Shown: positions 42,759-53,634, counted from the first letter of the stretch. The stretch is 64,000 nt of DNA from Bacteroidaceae bacterium (GCA_017427065.1 JAFRTL010000002.1:1-64000); one strand, 5' to 3'. Program-made: numbers and translations. Notes: generated by a model from the letters alone, not told the origin.

Positions 42759-44027
42759 TTATCGTATCTTCAGTGTTATGATTGTGATAGCTGCTAGTAC
42801 GATGGTTACAATCCAAAAACGTACGGTTATTTTTGCTTCGTGATATAATTGCTCAGGTTTCTTGAACTTCACTGTACTGCCAGCCTCTACCTGATTCATG
42901 CTCGTGCGGAAATGATCATGGATGGGCGTACGCTTGAACATGCGTTGCTTCAGTCCTTTCTTCTTTCCGGCTTTGTAGTAGTAACGTTGCAGGATGACTG
43001 ACAGGTTCTCCACTAAGAATACGCCACAGAGAATAGGTATCAGCAATTCTTTGTGGATGATGATTGCGATAACGGCAATGATACCACCAATGGTTAGACT
43101 ACCAGTATCACCCATAAATACTTGGGCAGGATAAGCATTGTACCATAGGAAACCAATCAAAGCACCCACGAAGGCACAGATGAATATTACCAATTCTTCT
43201 GAGCCTGGTATATACATGATATTCAAGTACGTAGCAAACTCAATGTGGCTCGACACGTATGCTAGGATGCCTAGCGTCACACCTATGATGGCTGAGTTTC
43301 CTGCCGCCATACCGTCCATACCGTCGTTGAGATTGGCACCGTTGCTTACGGCAGTAACCACGAAGATGGTAATCAGCACGAAGAGGATCCAACCTGCCGT
43401 TTGGGCATGGTCGCCCATAAAGCCCACGATGTCGGCATAATCCAAGTTATTGTTCTTAAAGAAGGGGATAGTGGTCTGTGTAGCCTTAATTTCTTTGGCA
43501 GCATGTATCACCATCTTTTCCTGTCCTGGTTCTCTGACTTCGATGTTTTCACGAATAACCACTTGCGGACTTAAATATAGTACCAATCCTACGATGAGGC
43601 CAAGACCAACTTGGCCGATAATCTTGAATTTGCCATGCAAACCTTCCTTGTCCTTCTTGAAGATCTTAATGTAGTCATCGGCAAAGCCTAAAGCACCCAG
43701 CCAAACGGTGGTAATGAGCATCAGTACCATATAGACGTTGTCTAGTTTTCCTAAAAGAAGACAAGGCAGCAAGATGGCAAACACGATGATGATACCACCC
43801 ATGCTTGGAACGCCTATCTTATTCACTCCAAAGGGATCTATCTTAGCATCGCGTTGGGTTTCTGTGATTTGATGACGCTTCAGCAGATTGATGAAATACA
43901 CACCGAAAATACTAGAGATGAGCAACGCCAGGATGATAGCAATCAAAGAGCGGAATGACGTGTAACCGAACATTCGCGCACCAGGGAAATTGAACGTCTC
44001 TAACCATTTAAACAGATAGTACAACAT
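42759..44027 (-). CDS. mraY: Phospho-N-acetylmuramoyl-pentapeptide transferase
   Basis: Transfers phospho-MurNAc-pentapeptide to undecaprenyl phosphate, forming lipid I. The 422-residue membrane protein has about ten membrane segments. Motifs: IDPFGVNKIGVPSMGGIIIV, LGFADDYIKI (catalytic aspartates), SNGANLNDGMDGMAAG, VFMGDTGSLTIGGI and the histidine motif KRTPIHDHFRTS. An extra periplasmic stretch (about residues 160-220) makes it longer than E. coli MraY (360), a phylum habit. Confidence 0.97.
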   Translation of the reverse strand: MLYYLFKWLETFNFPGARMFGYTSFRSLIAIILALLISSIFGVYFINLLKRHQITETQRDAKIDPFGVNKIGVPSMGGIIIVFAILLPCLLLGKLDNVYMVLMLITTVWLGALGFADDYIKIFKKDKEGLHGKFKIIGQVGLGLIVGLVLYLSPQVVIRENIEVREPGQEKMVIHAAKEIKATQTTIPFFKNNNLDYADIVGFMGDHAQTAGWILFVLITIFVVTAVSNGANLNDGMDGMAAGNSAIIGVTLGILAYVSSHIEFATYLNIMYIPGSEELVIFICAFVGALIGFLWYNAYPAQVFMGDTGSLTIGGIIAVIAIIIHKELLIPILCGVFLVENLSVILQRYYYKAGKKKGLKQRMFKRTPIHDHFRTSMNQVEAGSTVKFKKPEQLYHEAKITVRFWIVTIVLAAITIITLKIR

Positions 44028-44033
44028 ATGGCT

Positions 44034-45491
44034 TTATCCCTCCTTACTCATTATTTCTCTGATAACTTCTCGATCGTCAAAGTGGTGTTTTACCCCCTTA
44101 ATTTCTTGATAGTCCTCGTGACCTTTACCTGCCACTAATACCACATCACCTTTTTGTGCCAACATACAAGCTGTGCGGATGGCTTCCTTGCGGTCAGCAA
44201 TGCTTAGCGTTTTCTGCATGTCTTGCTCATCGAGACCTGCCAGCATATCGTTGATGATATCTTGTGGCTCCTCAAAACGTGGATTGTCCGACGTGATGAT
44301 AACCCTATCACTACGACGTGCAGCTTCTTTTGCCATGATAGGACGTTTGCCTTTGTCACGATTACCGCCTGCTCCTACTACAGTGATAATATTTCCCTTG
44401 CCATTCTGTACGCCTTGAATGCTGCTGAGCACATTTACCAATGCATCAGGGGTGTGTGCATAGTCCACTGTGGCTGTGTAACCCTTCGGAGAATGGAAGG
44501 TTTCCAATCTTCCTGCAACGGGATGCAAGTTGCTTAATGCTACCAATACTTCTTCCTCACTTCTTCCAAGTAAGACGGCTGCCCCAAAGACGGCCAATAG
44601 ATTGCTGGCATTGAATTGTCCCAAGAAATGGACGGCTAATTCACGTTTGTTAAACTCTAGCAACATGCCTTCCAGGTGACTTTCCAACACTTTGCCCTTA
44701 AAGTCGGCTAACGTGCGCAAGGAGTAGGTATGAATATGCGAAGCTGTGTTCTGTACCATCACCATACCGTTCTTGTCGTCCAAGTTGGTAAGGCTGAATG
44801 CATCCTTTGGCATATCATCGAAAAACTTCTTCTTAGCTTTCAAATAGTTTTCCACCGTTTTATGATAATCCAGATGGTCGCGCGTCAGGTTGGTGAAAAT
44901 GCCACCAGCAAACTTCAAACCTGCAATGCGTTTTTGGGCGATGCTATGGGAACTGACTTCCATAAAAGCATATGCACAACCTTCATCAGCCATCTGTCCT
45001 AAGAGTTGGTTTAGGGTAATGGGGTCGGGGGTGGTATGATCGGTAGGAATGGCTTTCCCATCGATGTAGTTGCATACAGTTGAGAGCAGTCCTACCTTGT
45101 ACCCAAAGCTACGGAATATATTATATAATAAGGTGGCGATGGTAGTCTTACCATTGGTACCTGTCACACCTACAAGTTTCAACTTGTCGGTAGGGTTTCC
45201 GAAGAAATGGGTAGCAAGAATACCTGTGGCTTCTTCAGTATCAGAAACGCGTACATAAGTGACATCATTCGATAACTCTGCAGGAAATTCCTCACAAAGC
45301 ACGGCCACTGCTCCTTTCTCTATGGCTGTAGGAATGTATTTATGTCCATCAGTCTGTGTTCCGCGCATGGCCATGAAGAGATGTCCTTGTTCCACCTTAC
45401 GCGAATCAATGTCTATACCTTTGATGTCCTTCTCAGTAGTACCCTTTACTTCCAAAGGACTGATGTTTTTAATGAGTTCTGATAATATCAT
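44034..45491 (-). CDS. murE: UDP-N-acetylmuramoyl-tripeptide synthetase MurE
   Basis: Adds the third stem amino acid. The 485-residue Mur ligase shows [73 protein letters not shown] and [14 protein letters not shown]. The substrate-specificity site reads [12 protein letters not shown], i.e. the DNPR motif of enzymes that add meso-diaminopimelate. It lies six bases from mraY and ten from ftsI. Confidence 0.97.
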   Translation of the reverse strand: MILSELIKNISPLEVKGTTEKDIKGIDIDSRKVEQGHLFMAMRGTQTDGHKYIPTAIEKGAVAVLCEEFPAELSNDVTYVRVSDTEEATGILATHFFGNPTDKLKLVGVTGTNGKTTIATLLYNIFRSFGYKVGLLSTVCNYIDGKAIPTDHTTPDPITLNQLLGQMADEGCAYAFMEVSSHSIAQKRIAGLKFAGGIFTNLTRDHLDYHKTVENYLKAKKKFFDDMPKDAFSLTNLDDKNGMVMVQNTASHIHTYSLRTLADFKGKVLESHLEGMLLEFNKRELAVHFLGQFNASNLLAVFGAAVLLGRSEEEVLVALSNLHPVAGRLETFHSPKGYTATVDYAHTPDALVNVLSSIQGVQNGKGNIITVVGAGGNRDKGKRPIMAKEAARRSDRVIITSDNPRFEEPQDIINDMLAGLDEQDMQKTLSIADRKEAIRTACMLAQKGDVVLVAGKGHEDYQEIKGVKHHFDDREVIREIMSKEG

Positions 45492-45501
45492 AATTAATGA
45501 T

Positions 45502-47655
45502 TTAATTCAATGTCAGTGTTACTGTCTGTCCACGAGAGTAAGAACGACCTGCAGGAATGGTTTGCCTACGTACACGACCTACTCCTGATAGTCTTACATT
45601 CAACCCTTCTTGTTCCAACAAATAAACGGCATCCTTAGCACCCATACCCACTACATCGGGCATTACATTGTTTTTCTCCTCCATTGCGGCAAGTTCGAAA
45701 CTTACTGCAGCACTGTCTTGCATGGCTTTTCCCCATGCATTGTTACCCCTAGCCACAGAAGTATGTTCCATAGGCACATCCAGATGGTTCAGCACATAGT
45801 AAGTTTCTCCTAATTCTCCTGCTTTTACAGAAGGAATCACGTTGGTAGTGCTGTCTATAGCATGACGCATATCATAATGCAGATTTTTGGCATACACGCG
45901 CTCAGCTATTTTGCTGAACACACTGCCTGCCATTGTACCACCCGACGCAGGAAGTCCTGGTTTCTGAATGCTTACAATCATACTATACTTTGGTGCTTCG
46001 GCAGGGAAGTAACCGCAGAAACTTACTAAGTATCGACGGTTACTATGGTAACCAGCAGCACCTTGTGAAATCTGTGCAGTACCTGTCTTACCAGCTACTT
46101 GGAACTGCTTACTACCCGCAGGCTTTGCCAGACCCTGACTGACTACCTTACCTAATATCTCGCGTATTTCTGTCAGTGTTTTATCAGAGCAGATCTTAGG
46201 ATTAATCACTTCTGTTGGGAAGGATTCTAACACCTGTCCGTCTTTCACTATCTCACGTACAAACTTTGGCTTAACCATGGTGCCATTGTTGGCTATGGCA
46301 TTATAGAATGTCAATATGTTGATAGGAGGAATCTGTGTTTCATAACCGATACTCATCCAAGGCAATGTAGTCTTGGCAAAATAGCGTTCCTTAGGTCCGC
46401 GAACGTTAGGTTTACCCTCACCGGCGATCTCCAATCCTAGAGGAACACCGATACTCATGCGCTTCAAACCATCCACGAACTTCTGAGGATCGTCCTTGTA
46501 GTACTGGTCTATGATTGATGAAACACCCACGTTACTTGATACCTCTAGAATACGCGTAACATCTATTTCGCCATAACCACCACGATGCCAGTTGTGATCT
46601 TTCATCGCACTGCCATGCATCATTTTTACACCATTGCCTGTATTTACCATAGTGTGTGGGGTGATGTAACCATCTTCCAGTGCCACCATGATGCTGGCTG
46701 TTTTGAATGTTGAACCTGGTTCCATCATGTCACTGATGGCATTGTTGCGCATCTCATAGTATCCGCCATCATTGCCTTTTGTCATGTTGACGATAGCTTT
46801 TACTTCCCCCGTCTGTACTTCCATGAGGACGACTACACCTACGTAGGCATTAATCTCTTTCATCTCATCGATAAGCGCCTTTTCTGCAATGTCTTGCATG
46901 TCCACATCGATAGTGCTGATAACATCTGCGCCATCCACGGGAGCCACATCTACGATGTTAAGATAACGATCCATCACTTTCTGTCGGTGTGTCACACCAT
47001 TTTTCCCACGCAAAATACTATCGAAACTCAATTCCAACCCATTCTTTGCACCTAGTGTAGTATCGGCGTACACGTCGCCTAAAGTACGGGCAGCCAAAGA
47101 ACCAAAAGGTTTTTTACGCTGGTTATACTCCACACCCACTAATCCGCCACGATTAGCACCTTGATTAAAGATAGGTAGTTCCTGTACGGCCTTATACTGC
47201 AGGTAACTGATGCGTTTCGGATAGATCAGATAGTAACGACTCTCTTGATTGCGTCCGCGCTGTAAGTGTTGCTTGAAATAAGCAGCAGAGCGGTCTGGAA
47301 AGAGTTGGTGAAGTCCCGCAGCCAAATCGTTCAGATTGGCTTTGAACACAGAATCCTTGCGTGCCTGTTCTTTTACTTTGCGTTTGGGATCACTCTCGCT
47401 TACCATGAAATCCATGTAGATGCGGTATTCAGGTAGGGAACTTGCCATTAGCTTGCCATCACTGGACAGGATATTACCACGTGTTGAGGGCACACTCACG
47501 TTCTCGCGCACGAAACGGGCAGCCACGTCCTGCCAGTATCCTCGTTCCTTGAACATGATAATTCCGGCCTTAATCAGCACACAGATGCCGATGAAAGCCA
47601 GAAAAAACACTACAACAGCGTAGCGCATGATGATGTCCCTCTTGTTTACTGCCAT
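45502..47655 (-). CDS. ftsI: Septal penicillin-binding protein FtsI (PBP3) with PASTA domain
   Basis: Class B transpeptidase for septal cross-linking, 717 residues. One N-terminal membrane segment ([21 protein letters not shown]), a dimerisation domain, then the transpeptidase domain with active-site [12 protein letters not shown] (SxxK), SSN in [10 protein letters not shown] and AGKTGTAQ (KTG). A C-terminal PASTA domain ([20 protein letters not shown]... GQTVTLTL) is present, which E. coli FtsI lacks but which is usual in Bacteroidetes and Gram-positives. Follows ftsL by five bases. Confidence 0.97.
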   Translation of the reverse strand: MAVNKRDIIMRYAVVVFFLAFIGICVLIKAGIIMFKERGYWQDVAARFVRENVSVPSTRGNILSSDGKLMASSLPEYRIYMDFMVSESDPKRKVKEQARKDSVFKANLNDLAAGLHQLFPDRSAAYFKQHLQRGRNQESRYYLIYPKRISYLQYKAVQELPIFNQGANRGGLVGVEYNQRKKPFGSLAARTLGDVYADTTLGAKNGLELSFDSILRGKNGVTHRQKVMDRYLNIVDVAPVDGADVISTIDVDMQDIAEKALIDEMKEINAYVGVVVLMEVQTGEVKAIVNMTKGNDGGYYEMRNNAISDMMEPGSTFKTASIMVALEDGYITPHTMVNTGNGVKMMHGSAMKDHNWHRGGYGEIDVTRILEVSSNVGVSSIIDQYYKDDPQKFVDGLKRMSIGVPLGLEIAGEGKPNVRGPKERYFAKTTLPWMSIGYETQIPPINILTFYNAIANNGTMVKPKFVREIVKDGQVLESFPTEVINPKICSDKTLTEIREILGKVVSQGLAKPAGSKQFQVAGKTGTAQISQGAAGYHSNRRYLVSFCGYFPAEAPKYSMIVSIQKPGLPASGGTMAGSVFSKIAERVYAKNLHYDMRHAIDSTTNVIPSVKAGELGETYYVLNHLDVPMEHTSVARGNNAWGKAMQDSAAVSFELAAMEEKNNVMPDVVGMGAKDAVYLLEQEGLNVRLSGVGRVRRQTIPAGRSYSRGQTVTLTLN

Positions 47656-47660
47656 ATACC

Positions 47661-48032
47661 TTATTTAATTAGGAAAGGAGGTGTTGTGGCTATTTCCAAC
47701 TCACTATTCTCCCGCTGTATATATTCTTCTATCTTGCTCTGTCTACTGCGCTCCATCAGTTGTGAACTGCGTGTCAAGGCATCGTACTTGATGTCTGTCA
47801 GTTCCTTTTTCAGACGATCGAGTTCGATTATCTGCTGCTGATAAGCGTAGCGGTTCTGTATATAGATGATCACTAGGAACATGATGAGCACGAAAAGTTT
47901 GAGATGGTGACTGAAGAATCCCGCTGCCAGGATATCGCCACCCACTATCTCACGCCACTTACCACTTTTCTTTGTTTTCTTAGTGGTCGTAGCCTTTGGT
48001 TTCTTTGCCTCTTTCGTATTCCTAAAAGCCAT
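47661..48032 (-). CDS. ftsL: FtsL-like division protein
   Basis: A 123-residue bitopic protein: a basic N-terminal tail (MAFRNTKEAKKPKATTTKKT), one membrane segment (LKLFVLIMFLVIIYIQNRYAY) and a leucine-zipper-like coiled coil (IIELDRLKKELTDIKYDALT). This layout and the location between rsmH and ftsI identify it as FtsL, which recruits FtsW-FtsI. The sequence is poorly conserved, so the name rests mainly on position and topology. Confidence 0.85.
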   Translation of the reverse strand: MAFRNTKEAKKPKATTTKKTKKSGKWREIVGGDILAAGFFSHHLKLFVLIMFLVIIYIQNRYAYQQQIIELDRLKKELTDIKYDALTRSSQLMERSRQSKIEEYIQRENSELEIATTPPFLIK

Positions 48033-48057
48033 TTCTCTAAACGTATAACTCTAAACT

Positions 48058-48969
48058 CTAAATCTTTTCCGCTACCCTTAGTTTGGCACTTCGAGATCGC
48101 GGATTTCGTTGTATTTCTTCCTCATCAGGTGCCTCAGCTTTAGTGGCTTTGGCGAAAGGAGAACACAGATTGCCATAAAAATCTTTTTCTACACGTCCCT
48201 CTATGTTACCCGTCTTCATGAGGTTTTTTACCAATCGGTCTTCCAACGAGTGATAAGTGATAACCACCAGTCTTCCACCTTGTTTCAAGACCTTTGGAGA
48301 AGATTCCAGCATTTCACGCAAAGCTCCCATTTCATCGTTTACTTCTATGCGCAATGCCTGAAATACCTTGGCCATTTCCTTCTTTTCCCTTTCACGAGGC
48401 ATCAGTGGAGAGATTACTTCCAACAGCCTTCCAATGGTTTGTAGCGGTTCAATGGCCCTTGCCTTCACAATCGCTTTGGCCAGCTGCCTACTGTTCTTCA
48501 GTTCGCCATAAAGACGAAGTACCTCTGCTAATGCTTCTTCCGTATAGTTGTTTATCACTGTAGCTGCCGTACGCGTAGCCTTCTGATTCATGCGCATGTC
48601 TAGCGGACCATCAGCGCGGAAGGAGAAACCTCTTTCCGCATCGTCCAAGTGATGAGAACTTACGCCAAGATCGGCCAGTATGCCATCCACTTGCTGTGCA
48701 TCATGATAGTGCAGCCAGTTTTGCAGATAGCGAAAGTTACTGCGGCAGAATGTGCATCGTTCATCTTGCGGCACATTAGCTATGGCATCTATATCTTGAT
48801 CCAAACAAAGCAGTCGGCCTTTGTCACTTAATCTGCGCAGAATCTCCCGACTATGTCCGCCACCTCCCATTGTCACGTCCACATAGACACCGTTTGGATT
48901 GGTTACCAAGGCATCAATGCTCTGCTTAAGCATTACTGGAACGTGATATGTGAGCTGTTCATTCTCCAT
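48058..48969 (-). CDS. rsmH: 16S rRNA (cytosine1402-N4)-methyltransferase RsmH
   Basis: Methylates C1402 of 16S rRNA using S-adenosylmethionine. The 303-residue protein opens with YHVPVMLKQSIDALVTNPNG, followed by the SAM motif YVDVTMGGGGHSREIL, GILADLGVSSHHLDDAERGFSF, QALRIEVNDEMGALREML and VITYHSLEDRLVKN. It overlaps mraZ by 11 bases (start inside mraZ), as is usual. Confidence 0.97.
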   Translation of the reverse strand: MENEQLTYHVPVMLKQSIDALVTNPNGVYVDVTMGGGGHSREILRRLSDKGRLLCLDQDIDAIANVPQDERCTFCRSNFRYLQNWLHYHDAQQVDGILADLGVSSHHLDDAERGFSFRADGPLDMRMNQKATRTAATVINNYTEEALAEVLRLYGELKNSRQLAKAIVKARAIEPLQTIGRLLEVISPLMPREREKKEMAKVFQALRIEVNDEMGALREMLESSPKVLKQGGRLVVITYHSLEDRLVKNLMKTGNIEGRVEKDFYGNLCSPFAKATKAEAPDEEEIQRNPRSRSAKLRVAEKI

Positions 48970-49444
48970 TATTTTCGTAGTTCACAGCATTCCAAAAGGA
49001 ATCGCTTCCTAAGGTATTTTGCAATGCACGACTGAAATCCTCTGCCTCCATAAATGGTTTCTCGGCTTTCTCACGAGCCCATATTTCGATGGTGTTATCC
49101 ATGCCTATGAAGCGCACTTCAGATTCGATGGCAGCCATCTTCAAGTAACGCTTTGGAAGCAGAATACGACCATTGCCATCGGGCACTAATAGCTCTGCAT
49201 CACTCACAAACTGGCGGAAGATATTCTGTTCCATGCGGTTCCAAGGGTTCAATCTGGAACGCAACTGCTCTTGTGTCTCCATCCACACACTTTCGGGATA
49301 GAGTACCAGACAGTCTTGGTACACATCTTTGCGAAGTACAAGTCGTTCCTCTCCACCTTCTGCCAGAATTTTTCTGAAATTGGCAGGGATGAAGACGCGT
49401 CCTTTGGCATCCACCTTAGCTTCTATGTTTCCTAAAAACTGCAT
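48959..49444 (-). CDS. mraZ: Transcriptional regulator MraZ
   Basis: First gene of the division cluster. MraZ is an AbrB-like, ring-forming DNA-binding protein that represses its own operon in E. coli. The 161-residue protein carries two copies of the domain, the first with KVDAKGRVFIPANFRKIL and the second with LLVPDGNGRILLPKRYLKM. The periodic boxes at 49488-49512 directly upstream fit autoregulation. Confidence 0.96.
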   Translation of the reverse strand: MQFLGNIEAKVDAKGRVFIPANFRKILAEGGEERLVLRKDVYQDCLVLYPESVWMETQEQLRSRLNPWNRMEQNIFRQFVSDAELLVPDGNGRILLPKRYLKMAAIESEVRFIGMDNTIEIWAREKAEKPFMEAEDFSRALQNTLGSDSFWNAVNYENNGE

Positions 49445-49848
49445 GATTATACCTCTTTCATAATATTCGCCGTAAAATTACACAATTCCCCACAATTCCC
49501 CACATAAATCCACAAAAACTTTCAAATTATTTTTCAACACCCTGTTGATAACTCTTTGAAAAGGGAAATTGAGGGTGGTGAAAGAAGGGGAAAGAATGTA
49601 TAAGAAATGAATATTGACGTAGAAAACAGTATTTTTATGCAAAATTAACGAGCAAATTATCCTCTTCTATGGGATGAAAAATTATTTTCCTAGTGAGGGC
49701 GTAAATTTTTCCTAACTAGAGAGGCAGAATGAAGTCACTAATGGTTCCTGTACATAGAGTTATTCAAATTTTGCATATTTATGCATTATCAAAAAAGTAG
49801 GATACGGAATAGCGAGATGACCATTTGAATACTTTTTACCAAAAAGTT
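49445..49848. other. Non-coding divergent region between mraZ and glsA
   Basis: About 400 bases with no gene. It holds the MraZ-type boxes, a possible minus-strand -7 element TAATTTTG (49647-49640) without a good -33, a sequence TGTTGATAA (49552-49560) one mismatch from a DnaA box, purine-rich AGGGAAA/GGTGAAAG stretches around 49563-49597, and a CTAACTAG motif at 49712-49719. Confidence 0.6.
49488..49512 (-). promoter_or_regulatory. MraZ-type binding boxes upstream of mraZ
   Basis: On the minus strand TGGAT (49512-49508), TGGGG (49502-49498) and TGGGG (49492-49488) are spaced exactly 10 bases apart, i.e. box-N5-box-N5-box. The known E. coli MraZ site is a set of TGGGA/G boxes separated by five bases. 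The boxes lie 44-68 bases from the mraZ start. Confidence 0.7.
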
Positions 49849-49878
49849 TTGCATTAAAGAAAGGAAAAGCTAACTTTG
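49849..49878 (+). promoter_or_regulatory. Promoter of glsA-glsB
   Basis: TTG (49849-49851) and TAACTTTG (49871-49878) are separated by 19 bases. The in-frame TTG codon at 49876 lies inside the -7 element, so translation must start later. Confidence 0.8.
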
Positions 49879-49893
49879 CAAGAAATTGTGAAG

Positions 49894-50766
49894 ATGGACT
49901 TGTCTTTCTTCACGTATTTACGTTGGCTAAAAAGCATTAAGATGGCTGAAAATTCATCTGTACTCATAGATATAGACCGTGTACTGGCCGAGAAAGCGAA
50001 AGGGAAACATATCCCTGGCTTCATAAGAAACTACTTGAAACGCATAGTGCATCAAGATGAACTGAATGAGTTCCTGCGCGAGCATGGCAATGAAGTTGGT
50101 TTGCCTTTCTTGAATAGTACGTTGGAGTTTCTCGATGCCCATTTGGTGGTAAACGGAGAGGAGAATTTGCCAGAAGGTGGTCCCTTTACTTTCGTAAGTA
50201 ATCATCCACTAGGCGGACAAGATGGATTGGCACTAGGAAAAGTGCTTGGAGAACACTATGACGGACGAATTAAATACCTGGTAAATGACCTGCTGATGAA
50301 CGTCAAGGGATTGGCTCCCTTCTTTATCCCAATCAATAAGACTGGAAAACAAAGTCGCGACTTCCCTCGATTAGTGGAGGCAGGTTTCCAAAGCAGTGAT
50401 CACATCATCATGTTTCCTGCAGGATTGTGCTCACGGAAGCAAAATGGCGTGATAAAGGATCTGGAGTGGAAGAAGACGTTTATCTCCAAGAGTGTTGAAT
50501 ATCAGCGCGATGTAGTGCCCATGCATTTTGAGGGACGTAATTCGGATTTCTTCTATCGTCTAGCTAATTGGAGCAAGGCATTGGGCATTAAATTCAACAT
50601 CGCTATGCTTTATCTGGCCGATGAAATGTTCAAGAACCGTCATAAGACTTTCACCATCACCATAGGCAAGCCTATCCCTTGGCAGACTTTCGACAAGAGT
50701 CGCACTCCTGCACAATGGGCGGAATACGTGAAAGACATTGTTTACCATCTGAATACTAACGCATAG
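49894..50766 (+). CDS. glsA: GlsA-type glycine-lipid O-acyltransferase (PlsC-like)
   Basis: A 290-residue PlsC-like acyltransferase. The motif block is FVSNHPLGGQDGLALGKVLG (the HX4D equivalent), PFFIPINKTGKQSRDF and IIMFPAGLCSRKQNG. In Bacteroides thetaiotaomicron a gene of this type, GlsA, next to the N-acyltransferase GlsB, makes the diacylated glycine lipids of the membrane; the same pair is seen here. The start is ATG 49894; ATG 49942 (MAENSSVLIDIDRVL) is a serious alternative because conservation seems to begin there. glsB follows 31 bases after the stop. Confidence 0.85.
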   Translation: MDLSFFTYLRWLKSIKMAENSSVLIDIDRVLAEKAKGKHIPGFIRNYLKRIVHQDELNEFLREHGNEVGLPFLNSTLEFLDAHLVVNGEENLPEGGPFTFVSNHPLGGQDGLALGKVLGEHYDGRIKYLVNDLLMNVKGLAPFFIPINKTGKQSRDFPRLVEAGFQSSDHIIMFPAGLCSRKQNGVIKDLEWKKTFISKSVEYQRDVVPMHFEGRNSDFFYRLANWSKALGIKFNIAMLYLADEMFKNRHKTFTITIGKPIPWQTFDKSRTPAQWAEYVKDIVYHLNTNA

Positions 50767-50797
50767 ACTAATATCCTGAAAAAAGAAAATAATAGAT

Positions 50798-51793
50798 ATG
50801 GAAGAAATAATCCAACCCATCAGCAAGGACTTGCTGAAAGCAGAACTAACTGAAGAGCGCAGGCTCAGAATGACCAACAAGAGCAGTAACGTGATTTATG
50901 TTGTGGATGCCCACAATGCTCCAAATACCATGAAGGAGATAGGGCGATTGCGTGAGATAGCTTTCCGCGCTGCTGGTGGTGGAACGGGTAAGTCGATGGA
51001 CATCGATGAGTTTGATATCATGGAGAATCCTTACAAGCAGCTCATCGTTTGGAACCCTGAGAAGGAGGAAATATTGGGTGGCTATCGGTACATTTGCGGT
51101 ACGGACGTTCGTTTTTACGACAATGGGGAACCAATGCTGGCCACTTCGCACCTTTTTAATTTCTCGGAACGCTTTATCAAGGAGTTTCTTCCATGTACCA
51201 TAGAATTGGCACGCAGTTTCGTGACTTTGGAATATCAAAGCACACGCGCTGGAAGTAAGGGTCTCTTTGCTTTGGATAATCTGTGGGACGGACTTGGTGC
51301 CCTGATGGTTATAAAGCCTGATGTGAAATACTTCTTTGGGAAGGTGACCATGTATCCTAGTTATGTGCGTAAAGGCAGGGATATGATACTCTATTTCTTA
51401 CGTAAACATTTTGGCGACAAGGAGAATCTGATAGTACCAAAGAAACCTCTGCTCTTGGAGAGTGATGAGAAGGAACTTGCAGATCTTTTCTGTTATGACA
51501 CCTTCAAGGATGATTACAAAGTGTTGAATGGTGAAGTGCGTAAAATGGGTTACAATATCCCACCACTAGTGAATGCATATATGGGACTAAGCCCTACAAT
51601 GCGTATGTTTGGCACTGCCATCAATTATGGTTTCGGAGATGTGGAGGAAACGGGTATCTTGATTGCTGTCAATGAGATCTTGGAAGAGAAGCGCATGCGT
51701 CATATCGAGAGCTTTATTAAGCAAGAACCCGATGCCTTTAAGGTCACCAGTGGACAAAACAAGGTTATCTACGAGCGAATAAAGATTGACTGA
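50798..51793 (+). CDS. glsB: GlsB-type glycine N-acyltransferase (GNAT)
   Basis: A 331-residue GNAT-fold N-acyltransferase, of the OlsB-like group that transfers a 3-hydroxyacyl chain from acyl carrier protein to an amino acid. Seen: EIGRLREIAFRAAGGGTGKSMDIDEFD, QLIVWNPEKEEILGGYRYI, and the central ELARSFVTLEYQ followed by ALDNLWDGLGA. With GlsA it should make glycine lipids (N-acyl then O-acyl transfer). The stop adjoins the convergent dgt gene with no spacer. Confidence 0.87.
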   Translation: MEEIIQPISKDLLKAELTEERRLRMTNKSSNVIYVVDAHNAPNTMKEIGRLREIAFRAAGGGTGKSMDIDEFDIMENPYKQLIVWNPEKEEILGGYRYICGTDVRFYDNGEPMLATSHLFNFSERFIKEFLPCTIELARSFVTLEYQSTRAGSKGLFALDNLWDGLGALMVIKPDVKYFFGKVTMYPSYVRKGRDMILYFLRKHFGDKENLIVPKKPLLLESDEKELADLFCYDTFKDDYKVLNGEVRKMGYNIPPLVNAYMGLSPTMRMFGTAINYGFGDVEETGILIAVNEILEEKRMRHIESFIKQEPDAFKVTSGQNKVIYERIKID

Positions 51794-53128
51794 TTACACT
51801 GCAGGCAAACTATTTCCGTTGATTTTGCGGTAGAGATCCAAGGCATAGACATCAGTCATGCCAGAAACATAATCGAGCACTGAAAGAATGCGCTCGAAAA
51901 GATTCTCGCTACGTATGCTGTACTGACTACTCACACGATTCATTAGCAATTGGGAATACGCTTTTTCTGGAGAAAGTACGGCTTCTGTCATTAAGTCGAT
52001 GAGTGTTCCGATGATACGGAAACCAGCAACTTCTATATCTACTACATCACGTGCACGGTAAATCTTTTCTTTGGCGACTTTGGCACATTGACGATATGCT
52101 TCACGGGGTAGTTCGGAGATATGGTCAATAAGTTCCCCCTCAAATTCTCCTTCAAGAATGGCTTCCTCATGACGCAGAAAAGCTTGTGTGCATTCATGGA
52201 TGAGAAGTCCAATGGCACGGGCACGAAGATAAGCTACCTGCTCATTATTGTCGGTTACCATCTCTAACATGCGCTTGATCTTCTCCTGTCGTTCTTCCTT
52301 GAAAAACGCCATGAAGAGATGGAATGTCTCCTCTTTTGAAAGTAATTTCAACTTGAAGCTATCTTCTATATCCATGATTTCGTAACAGATATCATCTGCA
52401 GCCTCCACTAAGTAAACCAAAGGATGGCGAGCGTAAATCAGAGGGTTGGTAGATTTGCAAATAATGCCCAATTCATCGGCGATTTTCCGAAAACTATCAA
52501 CTTCTGTTGTGAAGAATCCAAACTTGGATTTGCTTTTCGCTGCAGAGGACGAATATGGATATTTCACGATACTGGCCAATGTGGGATAGGTAAGTACAAA
52601 GCCGCCTTTTCTACGTCCTTCGAATTGATGGGTAAGCAGACGGAAAGCATTGGCATTACCCTCGAAATGGGTCAGATCGTTCCATTGGTCTTCTGTAAGT
52701 TCGTCTCTCAGTCTCTGCCCCTTTCCTTCTGAAAAATAAGTAGAGAACGCTCGTTCTCCAAAATGTCCGAAAGGCGGATTACCAAGGTCATGCGCCAAAC
52801 ATGCGGCCGACACGATGGAACCAATTTCTGGCAGGAAGGAATCCTGAAGCTCAGGTCTGCGTTGCAAAATACCGCGAGCCACATCGTTACCTAAAGAACG
52901 TCCTACACAAGAAACTTCCAAACTGTGTGTCAAACGATTGTGTACGAACACGCTACCTGGTAATGGAAAAACCTGTGTCTTGTTTTGCAGACGACGGAAC
53001 GGTGCAGAGAAAATCAGTCGGTCATAGTCACGCTGAAATTCCGAACGGTTCTCTTGATAATCGGGCTGATGCATGTCTTCCAGACCGAAGCGCTTTGCAG
53101 AAATGAGTTTGTTCCAATCCATATTCAC
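51794..53128 (-). CDS. dgt: Deoxyguanosinetriphosphate triphosphohydrolase-like protein
   Basis: A 444-residue HD-domain dNTP triphosphohydrolase, which removes triphosphate from dNTPs. Seen: [34 protein letters not shown] (first metal histidine), [19 protein letters not shown] (HD pair), [13 protein letters not shown] and [13 protein letters not shown]. It is convergent with glsB and divergent from dut. A minus-strand -7 element TAACTTTG lies at 53147-53140. Confidence 0.93.
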   Translation of the reverse strand: MNMDWNKLISAKRFGLEDMHQPDYQENRSEFQRDYDRLIFSAPFRRLQNKTQVFPLPGSVFVHNRLTHSLEVSCVGRSLGNDVARGILQRRPELQDSFLPEIGSIVSAACLAHDLGNPPFGHFGERAFSTYFSEGKGQRLRDELTEDQWNDLTHFEGNANAFRLLTHQFEGRRKGGFVLTYPTLASIVKYPYSSSAAKSKSKFGFFTTEVDSFRKIADELGIICKSTNPLIYARHPLVYLVEAADDICYEIMDIEDSFKLKLLSKEETFHLFMAFFKEERQEKIKRMLEMVTDNNEQVAYLRARAIGLLIHECTQAFLRHEEAILEGEFEGELIDHISELPREAYRQCAKVAKEKIYRARDVVDIEVAGFRIIGTLIDLMTEAVLSPEKAYSQLLMNRVSSQYSIRSENLFERILSVLDYVSGMTDVYALDLYRKINGNSLPAV

Positions 53129-53196
53129 ATATTTTAGGGCAAAGTTATCAATTATTTGGTTTAAAAGCCGTATTTTCGCAGAAAATTATAGAGAAT

Positions 53197-53631
53197 ATGA
53201 AAGTACAGATTATCAATAAATCGAAACATGCGCTTCCTGCGTATGCTACGGAACAAAGTGCAGGGGTGGATTTGCGTGCTAACGTTAGTGAACCTGTCAC
53301 CATGCAACCATTGGAGCGCAAACTGATACCTACGGGTTTGTTCATTTCCTTGCCAAAAGGTTATGAAGCGCAAGTGCGTCCACGTAGTGGATTAGCTATT
53401 AAAAAAGGAATTACAGTACTCAATTCCCCAGGTACCATAGATGCCGATTATCGTGGTGAAATCTGTGTTATCCTTATAAATCTTTCAAAGGAACCTTTTG
53501 TGATTGAAGATGGCGAACGCATTGCACAGATGGTGATTGCCCGTCATGAGCAGGCAGAATGGGAGGAAGTGCAGGTATTGGATGAAACAGAGCGTGGCGC
53601 TGGAGGTTTTGGACATACTGGAAAACATTGA
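53197..53631 (+). CDS. dut: dUTP pyrophosphatase
   Basis: Hydrolyses dUTP to dUMP, protecting DNA from uracil and feeding dTMP synthesis. The 144-residue protein has all five trimeric dUTPase motifs: [41 protein letters not shown] and the C-terminal [11 protein letters not shown]. The TPR gene starts three bases after the stop; the divergent neighbour dgt also controls dNTP pools. Confidence 0.97.
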   Translation: MKVQIINKSKHALPAYATEQSAGVDLRANVSEPVTMQPLERKLIPTGLFISLPKGYEAQVRPRSGLAIKKGITVLNSPGTIDADYRGEICVILINLSKEPFVIEDGERIAQMVIARHEQAEWEEVQVLDETERGAGGFGHTGKH

Positions 53632-53634
53632 ACA

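Noticed and set aside
49552-49560. TGTTGATAA as a DnaA box or origin in the mraZ-glsA gap
   Set aside because: It is a single site with one mismatch; there is no cluster of boxes and no dnaA or dnaN nearby.
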